Shown here in pieces: positions 33,150-44,055 of a DNA stretch of 64,000 nt (position 1 is the first letter of the stretch; each line of letters starts with the position of its first letter). Both the position numbers and the translations under genes were made by a program. The notes below the pieces were generated by a model. It was given only the letters and a program-made list of their open reading frames with translations. It had not been told where the DNA came from and made no database searches. The stretch is from Puccinia triticina. Its lineage: Eukaryota; Basidiomycota; Pucciniomycetes; Pucciniales; Pucciniaceae. The stretch covers positions 6,944,001-7,008,000 of the forward strand of contig NC_070562.1 in assembly GCF_026914185.1 (NCBI RefSeq), in the 5' to 3' direction.

Positions 33150-33880
33150 TAATTCCTTCTCCCTTGCTCACTGGTTAAAATCTTTCCTAGCTCCACATTG
33201 TAGCAATCAATTATCAAGCTGGCCTGCCTGTCCTTGGCCTGAATTTTTTTCTTGTTTTCTGGTCTTCTTGATGCCACTGTTTGAATACCAGTGATCAATC
33301 TGATTTTGTTTTTCCCTCAGGAAACAAGGGTTGTTGTTTTGAAATTTTTTCTTGTATCTGACTTTAAAGTTGGAATAAATTATAATAAGACTCAGTGACA
33401 ACCATATTGGACTTTCAAACTCTCCAGCTACTTAGGCAAACTGAAAGCTTTTTCTAATGGAGCAGTGGAGACTGTCAAAATTTGAGCTGGTGGAATGACA
33501 AATCTGTTCAGCAGATATGATTTTGATCTCAATGATGGGAAGGCATCAAGCTTATCATGTGTACTTTAGGATTCCCATTTAACCTCAACGCCAAATTCAA
33601 CTCCCAGTTCCAGGCAACAAGGCTAACTTACTCAGGCTATGCAGATGTCCATTCAAATTGAAATGAAAAGACCCATCAGTACTGGAATAGGATAAGGAAA
33701 TTTAATAATATGCTGATACAGGTCTCAGGGTTTTATTTATGTATCTATCCTTTTACATATTCTGGAGTTTATGAATGCATTTCATATTTAACATTTGTTT
33801 TCAAGAGGGCATTTACTGGCCTGTGGAGAAGAATGGGGAAAGGGGCTGATGATAAATTTTCCCTGAACTCCTAAATTTGC
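33150..33880. other. No gene supported, probable interior of a Helitron-type element
   Basis: AT-rich sequence ending in the Helitron 3' terminus. No coding feature or 5' terminus was identified. Confidence 0.35.
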
Positions 33881-33881
33881 A

Positions 33882-33906
33882 GCGGCGAAGCCGCCTTGGC
33901 CTCTAG
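33882..33906 (+). mobile_element. Helitron-type 3' terminus, second copy
   Basis: GCGGC-GAA-GCCGC hairpin (33882-33894), CTTGGCCT, then CTAG (33903-33906) before T. It differs from the 3510-3534 end at two or three positions, so both belong to one family. It is nested inside the Ty3 element, left of the end of pol. Confidence 0.6.
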
Positions 33907-33948
33907 TAATACTAATACTTTAATCCCTGCTTCTGTTTTGATTGTTAG

Positions 33949-34430
33949 ATGGATACTCATTCTATAATAGATGCCATGGTAGCGGAAACTGAGGAGAGGA
34001 ATGCCCTGGAGTTGTTAAGAGTGAGGGACCAAGTGGAAGAGGAAGAAGATGGTTGGAGGGTAGAAGCAGAAATGGAGAGGATAAGAGCTGAGGGTAAGTT
34101 CCAATATATTTTATTCTTTATTGAGGACTTTTACTAATGTTATGCTTTAATTTTCTTTTTATGTCTTTTGATTTTTATTTTTAGATAAGGAGAAGGGAAA
34201 AGAGAAGGAGAAGGAGAAGGAGGAAAGTGAAATGGAAGAGGGTGATGTAGTGATAAAAGAAGAAGAGGTGAGCTTTTGATTTTATATTTAGTTATTTTAT
34301 TTGAGAGTGTTTCAGGCTGATTTATATTGATTTATTTCTGGGTTGTTTATAGATTTGATTTTATTTTGTTTTTATGTTATTGTGTAAGAAGATGAGAAAG
34401 AGAAAAGGGAAGAGGAATGAATTGATTATT
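33949..34430 (+). CDS. Short spliced-looking frame antisense to the Ty3 element
   Basis: MDTHSIIDAMVAETEERNAL followed by a Glu/Arg-rich segment up to a GTAAGT donor (about 34095). A second segment, DKEKGKEKEKEKEESEMEEG, starts after TTTTTAG (about 34184) and runs to a GTGAGC donor (about 34268); a third may begin near 34390. Highly charged and probably helical. It runs opposite to pol, between the Helitron end and the pol stop. It may be an antisense ORF of the element or a chance frame in purine-rich DNA. Confidence 0.3.
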
Positions 34431-34445
34431 CCTTATTTATTGTTT

Positions 34446-36599
34446 TTACCTGGAGTGGTATTCCTTGACATGGGTTGCAGCAAACCTTCTGGCTAATTCT
34501 GTGCCATCCAATTCTTCCAAGATGTAAGATCCTCCTGGGTTTTGAGCCTTGATTGTGTAAGGGCCATTCCATTTATTTTCAAAGAGCTTGCCAAACTGAG
34601 AGTCCAAAGATTTATTATACACTACTACTAATTGACCTTTCTTTAGTGGCTGCCTTGATGTTTTCTTTTTGTTCCAATAGTCCACAGAGTTCTTCCTGGA
34701 ATCCATAAGCTGCTGGTGTGCTTGCTGCAAGATGGTATTCCTGTTTTCAAGCTGCTGAGTCCTAGCCAATAAAAGATCCTGAGTTGATCCTACCTTTGAC
34801 CAATCCACTCCAAAGAAGGTTTCCAATTCTAGGTCAATGGGTAAGATGGGGGGCTGTCCAAGAACTAGTTCATAAGGTGAGTATCCAGTTGATCTTTTGG
34901 TGGAAATTCTGTCTGCAAATAAAACCAAAGGTAAATAATTCCTCCATTTCTTGCCTTCCTTTCCACATAGCTTGACCAAGGTATCCTTAATTGCCTGATG
35001 TCCTCTTTCTACCATACCATTTGCTTCAGGATAATAAGGAGTGGTGACTTTGATTTTGATTTCAGATTCCAGAAGGGATTTTTGAAATTGTTGTCCAAAT
35101 TCAGAGCCTCCATCCACTGTGACTGACCAAGGGGCTCCATATCTGTAGATCCAGTTGTCCAAGAACCACTGAGAGATTTTCTTTGCCTGAATCTTTTCTA
35201 GTCCAACTGCCTCTACCCATCCAGAAAGGTCATCTCTTGCAATTACCAGGTATTTCCATTTGCCAGCTTTGATGTGAACTGTATCCAAACTGACTCTTCC
35301 AAAGATGGTTGCTGCTCCTGTAGGTTTCTTGGGTTCCATTGGCAATTTTGAACTCCTCTTCTGGCAAGCTTCACAAGACTGGACCCACTTGGTAACACCT
35401 CTCTTGAGACCTGGCCACCAAAATCTGAGTTTAATTCTTCTGTAGGTTTCAACAATACCTCTGTGGCCTAAGGATTCATGAAGGGAATTAAGGATGGAAT
35501 TCTGAGCTGAAGGAGAGGTGACTACTATCTGGGAGAATGGTTTGTTGATCCTGTGCAAGACTCCATTGGAAAGGAAAAAGTTGGCTGATTTGTGCAAAAT
35601 TTGCTTGAATTCCAGGCTGCTGCATCCTGGAGGTTTGTTCATGGTTGAAAGGTATTCCTGGAGGTGCTTCCAAATTCCTTGCTGCAAGTTACTTACCCCC
35701 TCCCCCAACTGAGCTGATGTCCCCAGAAGCAGGCCAAAAGAAGAGTGTTTAGTTCCAAATCCAGGGTGAGGCTTGATCCAGGTTTCATCTTCATCAAAAC
35801 TAGGGCAATCTTCCTCATCAGAATCAGGAGGTCTTCTGGAGAGTCCATCAGGTAAGGTGAAAGTTTTTCCAGGAGTGTGAACAAGGTCATAGGAGAATAA
35901 CTGAATAAATCCAATCCATCTGTTCATAGGGGCATTGGGAAGAGAAGGGTTGTTGATCATTCCAATAAGGCACTGGGCATCCACTCTAAGCTGAAAATGT
36001 TGGCCCCAAAGTTTGGTTTGAAGTTTCTTGAGGATCTTGGCAACACCACAGAGTTCTAATTTGGATTGTGAGTACTTTGATTCCCTGGGTGAAAAGACTA
36101 CTGACTCATATAACACAGGCCTATCCAGTCCATCAGAATCCTGTTGAGTGAGTACAGCCCCTGCAGCAATAACACTAGAGTCCACTGAGAGTTTGATTAA
36201 GCCAGCATTAGGTCCATAGTCCAACTTCTTCAGGGTGATGTCAGTTCCAACAATCCTCTTGAGGTCTTCAAAGGCATCCTGGCAGTCTTCAGTCCAATCC
36301 CAAGAGGAGTCCTTCCTGGTGAGTCTTCTGAGTGGAGCAGTGATGGCTGAGTAATTTTTAATAAACATTCTAACATATACACAGATACCTAGGAGTCCTC
36401 TGACATCTGAAGGAGTGGTGGGAGTTGGCCAGGTTTCAATTTTGTTGAGCTTCTTGATGGATATCCTTCTTCCTTCTTTACAAACCACATGACCTACCAG
36501 ATCCAGAGCAGGTACACAGCAAGCAAATTTCTTCCCAGAGATAGTGAGTCCAGCTTCTTCAATCCTGAAGTATCCTCTCCAGAGTAATGGCATATTCAT
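34446..36599 (-). pseudogene. Ty3 pol, downstream part: RT end, RNase H, integrase
   Basis: Begins in the RT thumb (GYFRIEEAGLTISGKKFACC), then the RNase H region (LSVDSSVIAAGAVLTQQ, SKYSQSKLELCGVAKIL), an integrase HHCC region (HESLGHRG ... CEACQK) and the catalytic core with Asp in VSLDTVHIK, Asp in VTVDGGSEFG and Glu in NGMVERGHQAI. The C-terminal part (GQLVVVYNKSLDSQFGKLFE) is the usual tail after the core. Catalytic residues are intact. The frame is separated from the upstream RT by a frameshift near 36559-36599, so the copy as a whole is broken. Confidence 0.88.
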
Positions 36600-37614
36600 A
36601 GATAAATCTTCTGATCTGGGGGTTGTCCTTTAGAGTTTCTTCATTGTAGGTAGAGGTTGGTCCTTTTATACCTCCATCATCCACAAAGATTCCCATATGT
36701 TGAGGTAATTCATCCTGGAGTATCCACATCATTTGGGCCTGGTAAACTGCAACTGAATTGGTGGCTCCTTGGGGCAATCTGGTGAGTTGAAATCTTCCAA
36801 GAGGGGTTTCAAAGGTGGTCAAAGGTCTGGATTCTGGAGCTAATTCTCTTTCATCATATCCTCCCATAATATCTACTAGTCCATAGCAAGCCCTTCCAGT
36901 GAATGATTCAATGAGTTCCTCTGTCTTTGGTGGTAGTCCAGCGTCTTTAATGGTGACTTTGTTGAGTTTCTGAAGGTCATGTACAATTCTAAGCTTACCA
37001 TCCTGCTTCTTTACACAAAATATAGGGCTGGAATAACTGGAAAAGGATTGTTCATAGAGGCCAGTGCTGAGTCTTTCCCTTACCAATTCTATAACCTGGT
37101 CTTTGATGGGTGCAGGGATTGGAATTGGTTTCTGTTGCCAAGGTTCATGGGGAATGACTGGAATGATATAAGGTTGTCCATAGGTGTGTTTAAGAAGGCC
37201 TCTTTCTGTTTCTACAAAAGCCAAAGCACCTTGTCTAATCACAATTACCCATACCAGCAGGAGATATTCCTGAGGAGAGAGCCATCCAGGAGGTCCAAAG
37301 TTGATGATGTCCAGCCTTTCTTGAGTAATCTTGGAGGTAGGAGTGAATGGTGGAGGAACAGGGTTTAAAGGATTGAGGTAAGGATCTCTGGAGAGTGGTG
37401 GCCTTGATAATGGAGGGTTGAGAGATAATGGCATTGGTTGGTTTACTGGTTTTATTTTTTTTAGAGTTGATTTATATTTTGCTGAATGAGTGACTACAGT
37501 TTGTTGCTTTTGGTTGTTTTCCAGGGTTGCAGTTGTAAGAGAGGGGAACTGAAAACCTGGTCTCAATTTAAAAAATTTACCAGACCAGAATTGGAAGGTA
37601 TGCTGGTTTCCCAC
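36559..37614 (-). pseudogene. Ty3 pol, upstream part: reverse transcriptase
   Basis: RT palm and fingers: LSTGLYEQSFSSYSSPIFCV, KLRIVHDLQKLNKVT, RFQLTRLPQGATNSVAVYQ and the active-site loop GIFVDDGG (FVDD). It is out of frame with the protease before it (overlap 37563-37614) and with the part after it, giving two frameshifts. The N-terminal Pro-rich linker (LNPVPPPFTPTS) precedes the RT. Confidence 0.87.
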
Positions 37615-38177
37615 TTCTGATTGCTACAGAGAATGATTGGAACCAAGAAAGTCTGACCAGCTGAATCCATGATTGAAAGTGCTTCTCCTCTGGCTCCATT
37701 GTAGTTGATGTTGGCTGAGACATCCATCAAGAAAGGCTTTCCAATAATCATCTGAACTGGTCCTTTGGCTACCCAGAAATGAACAGTCCTGACTACTTTC
37801 CCAATGGTTACCTCCACATCTTCAGCAATCCCAGGAATATCAGTAAGGTGGCCTCCAATCCCTTTGAGCTTCATAGATTTAGCAGTGAGTACTAATCCAA
37901 GTTTTTGTGCAAGAGTTTCAGGAATAATGTTGACCATAGAGCCAGTATCAAAGAGTGCTTGATGTTTCTCTCCTCCAATAGTGATGGTGATGTATCCAAG
38001 GGGGCAGGAGTAGTGAGTAGTGGGTGGCTCCTGTGCTGGTTCTTCTTCATCCTCCATGTCTGTGAAGTTTGCTGATTTGACACCATCCAATGGGACCCTT
38101 CTGTTGGTTATCTTCTTCCTGATACAGTCAGTAACTCCTGGTGATATAGCAAAGATTTCTCCAAAGGTCAACTCCAT
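37563..38177 (-). pseudogene. Ty3 retroviral-type aspartic protease
   Basis: Catalytic loop ALFDTGSMVNIIPE, with VQMIIGKPFLMD as the flap-side partner. Met at 38177 is in the same frame as Gag, separated only by TGA (38183-38181) and one codon. So Gag and protease would be one polyprotein if the stop were read through, or if the TGA came from CGA. Confidence 0.85.
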
Positions 38178-38180
38178 CTT

Positions 38181-40007
38181 TCATGCAGTCAACATCCTAC
38201 TAGCCACTTCTTCTTCAATTCCTGGGTATTCCTTGGCCAAAGTCTTTTCCAAATAGGTCTTCTTAACTGGTTTGTCCTTAGGTGCAGTGGTTGAATCCTT
38301 GTCCTTATCCTGGAACCTGACTTGAGGGGGGCCTTTAGAAGCAGGAGTTTTGGAAGCACTAGGAGTGGGGGGCTGGGCCATGTGAAGTAAGTCCTCTGTA
38401 TCCATGTCCATTAGGTCCTGTTTTTCCTTTCTGATCCTTTTGTCTGACTTGGCTGGTTCCTCTTCATCCTGATCTTTAGAGTTGTTTCTGGTCCTCTTTC
38501 CAAGGTCTGCTTCATAACTGTGGGATTGATAATAGGCTGGGTCCTCCTCTAGTTGGCCAAAAGAAGATGTGAGTTTAGTTTTAGAGTACTCCTCCACTGG
38601 GGTTCTGATTGGTCTGCTTGGAATCCATGGAATAACTGATTTGTCTGGAAGCTTGTAATCCTTTCCATTCCTGATAACAGCACCACTAGACATGTCCTGG
38701 GCAAGTTGAGAGCAGCTGTTGGTTCCATGGGTTTCCTGATGACAATAATAGCATTTGAATGGCCAGGTCCTAGCAGGTTTGTCCATGTGGGGAGGAAGCC
38801 CTTTTCCAGAAGTGAGAGATGCAAACTGTTTAGTAAGGAGTTCCACTTGTTTGTCCAGAGAAGTAGAAGCAGTAGGAGCAGTTCCATGAGTAGCAGGTGT
38901 AGGTTTGGAGGTACCCGGTAAGTTGTCCAAAGTGGATTTCTCTTCTACCCTCCATTCAGTCCTTCTGTTGACCACTGATCTTGAATAAACCTCCTGGTGA
39001 ATGTAGGTAAGAAGAGTTTCAGTGTCTGGCAAGATATCACCTCCATCCTTTGAGGCTAGCATTTGATTGTCCCTCATCAGATTCCTAGTAACCCTTTGGT
39101 CCAAATCCTTGTGGAGAGTTTCCAAAAGAAGATGTCTGAATTCCTCCAAGCTGGTACTATACCCCATTCTTACCAAATAGTGAGTGATGGTTTCAAACCT
39201 GTTTCTGAATGTGTTGAAGGTTTTCAAAGTTCTGATTCCTCCATCCTGAGCAGATTTGTAGACTAGTTTCCTGAGATCCTCCCTGGTATATCTGACCAAA
39301 GGCTGAGAAGTTCCAAACCTGGTGAGTAGCTGTTTCTTCAAGGTTTCCCAATCCAAGTTTTCATGGCCTGACATGTCTTCCACTTCATCCTTTAGGTCCA
39401 ATCCTTTGATAAAAGCAATGATTTGTCCAGCCAGTTACTTAGAGTTAGCACCATCATCTCTTCCAGCACTTTCATACCTTCTAATAAACTTCTCCACAGG
39501 CATGTTGGTTCCATCAAAGAAGAGCTCCTTGTCCATGGGTTTAATCTTGACTCCTCTGCTGACTGGATCCTGGTACCTTGGCATGGCTGGTTCTCTGTTC
39601 AAGAAGTGGGTGTTGGACCTGGTAGAGTGAGTTGAATGATCCCTTTGGCACTGGAATCTGGGAAAGCGGGGTGGTGAAACATTTAAATCCTCTAAATCAT
39701 CTGATGGCTGATTGGTATCCCTGTATCCTGTGAATCTAGGAGCACTGGAAGTCTGAAGTCTAGGAGGAGGTCTGCAAGAACTGGAGTTGGCCTGTGGAAT
39801 AGAAGAACCCTGTGGATCTGGAGCATTGGAAGGAGCCTGAGGACCTGGACCAGTAGAAGAAGGTTGGTGACCTGGACCAGTGGGAGGAACCTGAGTCTTA
39901 CCAGCATTGGAAGTGGTGGAGTCCTGAACTGCAGCAGTACTGGAAGGATCCACTGGAGGGTAAAGACTGGGGGCAGCATTGGTGTTGGGAGATCCTTGGG
40001 CAGACAT
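38181..40007 (-). pseudogene. Ty3 Gag with one internal stop
   Basis: Starts MSAQGSPNTNAAPSLYP, Pro/Ser-rich, then the capsid-like part (DKELFFDGTNMPVEKFIRRY; WETLKKQLLTRFG) and a CCHC knuckle CYYCHQETHGTNSC. An in-frame TAA at 39437-39435 (after GANSK) splits it; the frame continues as LAGQIIAFIKGLDLKDEVED. TAA is one C-to-T change from CAA. Gag ends at TGA 38183-38181. Confidence 0.85.
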
Positions 40008-40221
40008 GATTGAAGCAGGTAAGTTGAATCTGAATCTGAAGGTTGATAATGAAGGTGCTGATAGTGTTACTGTTGGTTGAAGTTGATTCTAAAAGCAGGG
40101 AGTTGGTTTATAAAAGGAGGAGTATGAGGAGTGTAGGTGAAGTAGTATGTAGCTGATGGTAAAAGTGTTACTAAGGCTGAAGATATCTGAAGTATAGAAA
40201 GGCCACTGTTGGGACACCACT
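40008..40221 (-). other. Ty3 5' leader with putative primer-binding site
   Basis: On the coding strand the sequence after the 5' LTR is AG followed by TGGTGTCCCAACAGTGG. TGG directly after the LTR is the usual start of a site complementary to a tRNA 3' end. Which tRNA was not determined. Confidence 0.5.
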
Positions 40222-41129
40222 TGTGAAACTACTCAAAGGGGAGAATAGAGCTTGGAAGGGAAATGGATAGCAACACTAGTACTAATGTAAGCTATGCAAG
40301 GGTGCTGATGAGGCTGCCTTCCTGACTAATGCTGAGGGGATGAGAGTAACACTAAGAAAAAGAAAGAAAAGGTGTGGCTGATTTCTACTTGATCTTAGTA
40401 GCTAGTACTATGAGCTGACTACTGACTACTGAGGGTGAGAGGGTTGGAGCAGTGATGGAAGAGGGGAAAGCAATGGCAATGGTTCAATAGAAATGGGTTC
40501 AGGAGCAACTGCAATGGTATCAATGAGCAATAGGTGATGAGTGATTTCTACTATAATTTCTGTATATAATCTCTGCATAAATCTTCCATTGACTGGGGTA
40601 CAAGTGAGGGGGGGAAGGACAGTTCTTATAAGAAGGAAGGATGAGCACAGACAATGAGGAATTCTGGCTATGGGAATGAGGGTTGTACAAATGGGGAAAG
40701 TGATGTGAACATAGTAACAACTTGTAATGATGAGCACTACTGAAAGGGGTAAGCACAGATCCAATGATGTAATATCTACAATAGGTATAGTACATAATGA
40801 GTAATGTATGTAAAGGGTTTAGTATGTGAGAATATGTATGTAAAAGGAATGTAATGTAATGATTCAAGTAAGTTACTAATGAAATGAGTATTGTAAGTAA
40901 TGAAAACTGTAGGTTTTCTGTAAGTCTTATATCCTTTATAACTATTGAACCATTGAAGATAAGGAAGTACTATGTATGAGTGACTATAGTTGAAATTTGG
41001 CGTAGAGTCTGAATATGCAATAATAATGAGGTATTTGTGAAGGTTTATGGGGAGATGGGCAATGTAATGATGAATATATGTAAAGAAAAGCAATAAAATA
41101 CTACTTATGGTTTGGAATGGAGCACCACA
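40222..41129 (-). repeat. 5' LTR of the Ty3 element
   Basis: 908 bp, ends TGTGA...CCACA. Differences from the other LTR seen by eye include positions near 40226, 40398, 40905, 40989 and 41008. Followed by CCGC, the target duplication. Confidence 0.9.
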
Positions 41130-41133
41130 CCGC

Positions 41134-41827
41134 GCTTGGTTGCAGTCTTTGAAAGCCTGCACGACCTCCTGGCTAATCTCTATTGTTTGGTTTCTCAAAG
41201 TCATGTATTGGGTATCTCAGGTTTCTTGGCTCCAGATCTCCTAGTATTTACCGTCTCTGGGGCCCAGACTACTCGTCATTTTTTCCTTGATCTCGTGGAG
41301 TCGCGGAGCATGGTATTTTCCATGCTACCCAACCTTAATTCTAAGTGCTAGATCAAGCACGCGCGCAGCTTATTATCAGAACCACGCGTGCACGATCTTG
41401 GTCATATTTAGGGCTACCTTGTGATCTAGCCCATTATTTTTTGTAAAGTACATACCTTTTGGGGGGCTAGAGATAGATAGTTTGGTCTCTATTTTTCATT
41501 TCTAAGGTGCGGCGCTCTCGTGCTGGTGCTCATATGTAATATTACATTTTAATACAATATTTATTTTTATTTGATCTTTTACTTATGCTGGGCTATTGCA
41601 CCGCAGTTTATTTTTAAATTATTTTAACATAAAAAGTTAGCTGGGCTCTACTTAATGTAGTAGCCCTGCTGACACCGTCACCCTTGCCGTCCCCGCCAAC
41701 AGCCGCAAGCCAATCAGCCACACCCTTGCCGATTGCTGGCCTCCTTGCCCGCACCGACATCCCCTTGCTGAAAGCTGTCGGGCTCTCCAGCCTGGCATTC
41801 AAGACCCCTGGCCTCGCCGGAACACAC
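41134..41827. other. Gene-free target side of the Ty3 insertion
   Basis: Continuation of the sequence left of 28044. No gene or element ends recognised. Contains CACGCGCG / CGCGTG words at 41360-41395. Confidence 0.4.
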
Positions 41828-41925
41828 ATGGCAGGTACCCGCCAGGCGGTGCCGGGTGCGGTGCCCTGTGTTGGGTTTGGGCAAAAAAACGGGTGCGGTA
41901 CCCGGGTCCCAATGGGACCTGTGTC
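41828..41925. repeat. GGTACC module, copy B
   Basis: The best-preserved copy: GGTACCCGCCAGGCGGTGCC, GGGTGCGGTGCC, a TTTGGGCAAAAAAACGGG core, then GCGGTACCCGGGTCCC. It lies beside a truncated UDP-galactopyranose mutase fragment. Confidence 0.7.
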
Positions 41926-41983
41926 CACTGGGGCATTCCTTATGCTTGATACGTTCCGTTGGTGGAAGTGTTCAGGGAGGGTG

Positions 41984-42950
<967 letters not shown>

Positions 42951-42959
42951 TGGGAGAGA

Positions 42960-43240
42960 ACTGGGCCAGTTATCCCAGCATGAAGAGTGAAAATTAGTGG
43001 AAATATTAATTTCAACTTTCCAGTCATGGAAAATATTTTTGGGGACTTTTGTAAGTGCAAGGAGATATTTGCTTGAACTTCCAGAGGAAAGAAAATATTT
43101 CCTGTGACTTTTGGAAAAAGTTCAAGGAAATATTTTCTTTTGCATAGATATTGCAGGAAATATTTCATTTCAAAAAAAAAAAAATGGAGGAAAAGGGGCT
43201 AGGAATATATTCTCTCAACAATTTCCCTGAATATTTCCAA
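42960..43240. repeat. AATATT word module, second copy
   Basis: Repeated GGAAATATTT, AAAATATTTCC, GGAGATATTTGC and GAATATTTCC words in both orientations, similar to 25940-26200 but in unrelated surroundings. Confidence 0.55.
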
Positions 43241-44055
43241 AAACCTGTAGATTACTTTTGGACCCCATCAGAAAACCTTTAGTGCACCCATGGTGTACGA
43301 CACGGCGGCTTTTACGGAAGGAATGAATTTTTGACATCACCAGCAGAACACTCCTGAACGACCAACGGGCTTTCAAAGCAACGGAAGCCTTGCTCACTAT
43401 CTCAGCTTGCCTCCCCCAGTTCCGGCCGGAGGGGTTGTGCGACAACACCCGATGACCACCTTGACGCCTCCCAGGACCACATCTCCCCTTCCTCTGTTTT
43501 TTCCCCATCCCCATTTCCCCCACCCACTTTTTTTCCTTCTTCTTTCTTTTTTGCTCCAATTGTACGAACTCAGAATTTCCAATACATATCCCTCTTGCCT
43601 TGTTAGTGCTGTTTGTACATGAACTTGTTAACTTCAGACAGCTCTACATATCAGGGGCGTTCAAAGTTGACTGCATAAAATTATAACACCATAAATTCAT
43701 AAAATTTTAATCTGAAAAAAATGTGTAACACCCAATCACTCAAAAAAGAGCAACAATTCTAAAATGGTACATAAAAAATGATCACTCAAAAGTGTTATGA
43801 TTTTATGATTTTATGATTTGAAAAAAATATGATTTCAACTTTGAACACCCTTATCATATGCATATGCATAGTGCGCAATGTCAAATCAAATCTGCACTTT
43901 CAAAAAAAAAAAAAAAAAAACCCAGTCCAGCCGCCGAAGGGCCCTGTACAGAAAACAATTTTTTCAGTCGACGAGTTCAATTTCCACACCGGCCATCCCC
44001 CTATCAGTTTCTCGGAATACGAGGAAGTTGAAGAGGCTAGTCAAGCGCATTGACA
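43241..44055. other. Upstream region of the signal-peptide gene
   Basis: No gene supported. Includes a pyrimidine-rich stretch (43440-43560), AT-rich repeats with TTATGATTTTATGA words (43790-43830) and a run of about 18 A ending near 43920. Core promoter elements were not distinguished. Confidence 0.35.

Larger units (their letters stand above)
28044..41129 (-). mobile_element. Ty3/Gypsy LTR retrotransposon, 13.1 kb, CCGC target duplication
   Basis: Two 908-bp LTRs (28044-28951, 40222-41129), ends TGTGG...CCACA, flanked by CCGC (28040-28043, 41130-41133). Genes run on the minus strand: Gag, protease, reverse transcriptase, RNase H, integrase. Order RT-RH-IN places it in Ty3/Gypsy. I see only about five differences between the LTRs, so the insertion is fairly young. 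Yet the coding region has a stop in Gag, a stop between Gag and protease, and two frameshifts in pol. The 5.5 kb between integrase and the 3' LTR is unusually long and contains foreign material: a second CCHC zinc knuckle, a Helitron end, palindromic arrays and plus-strand reading frames. Confidence 0.9.
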
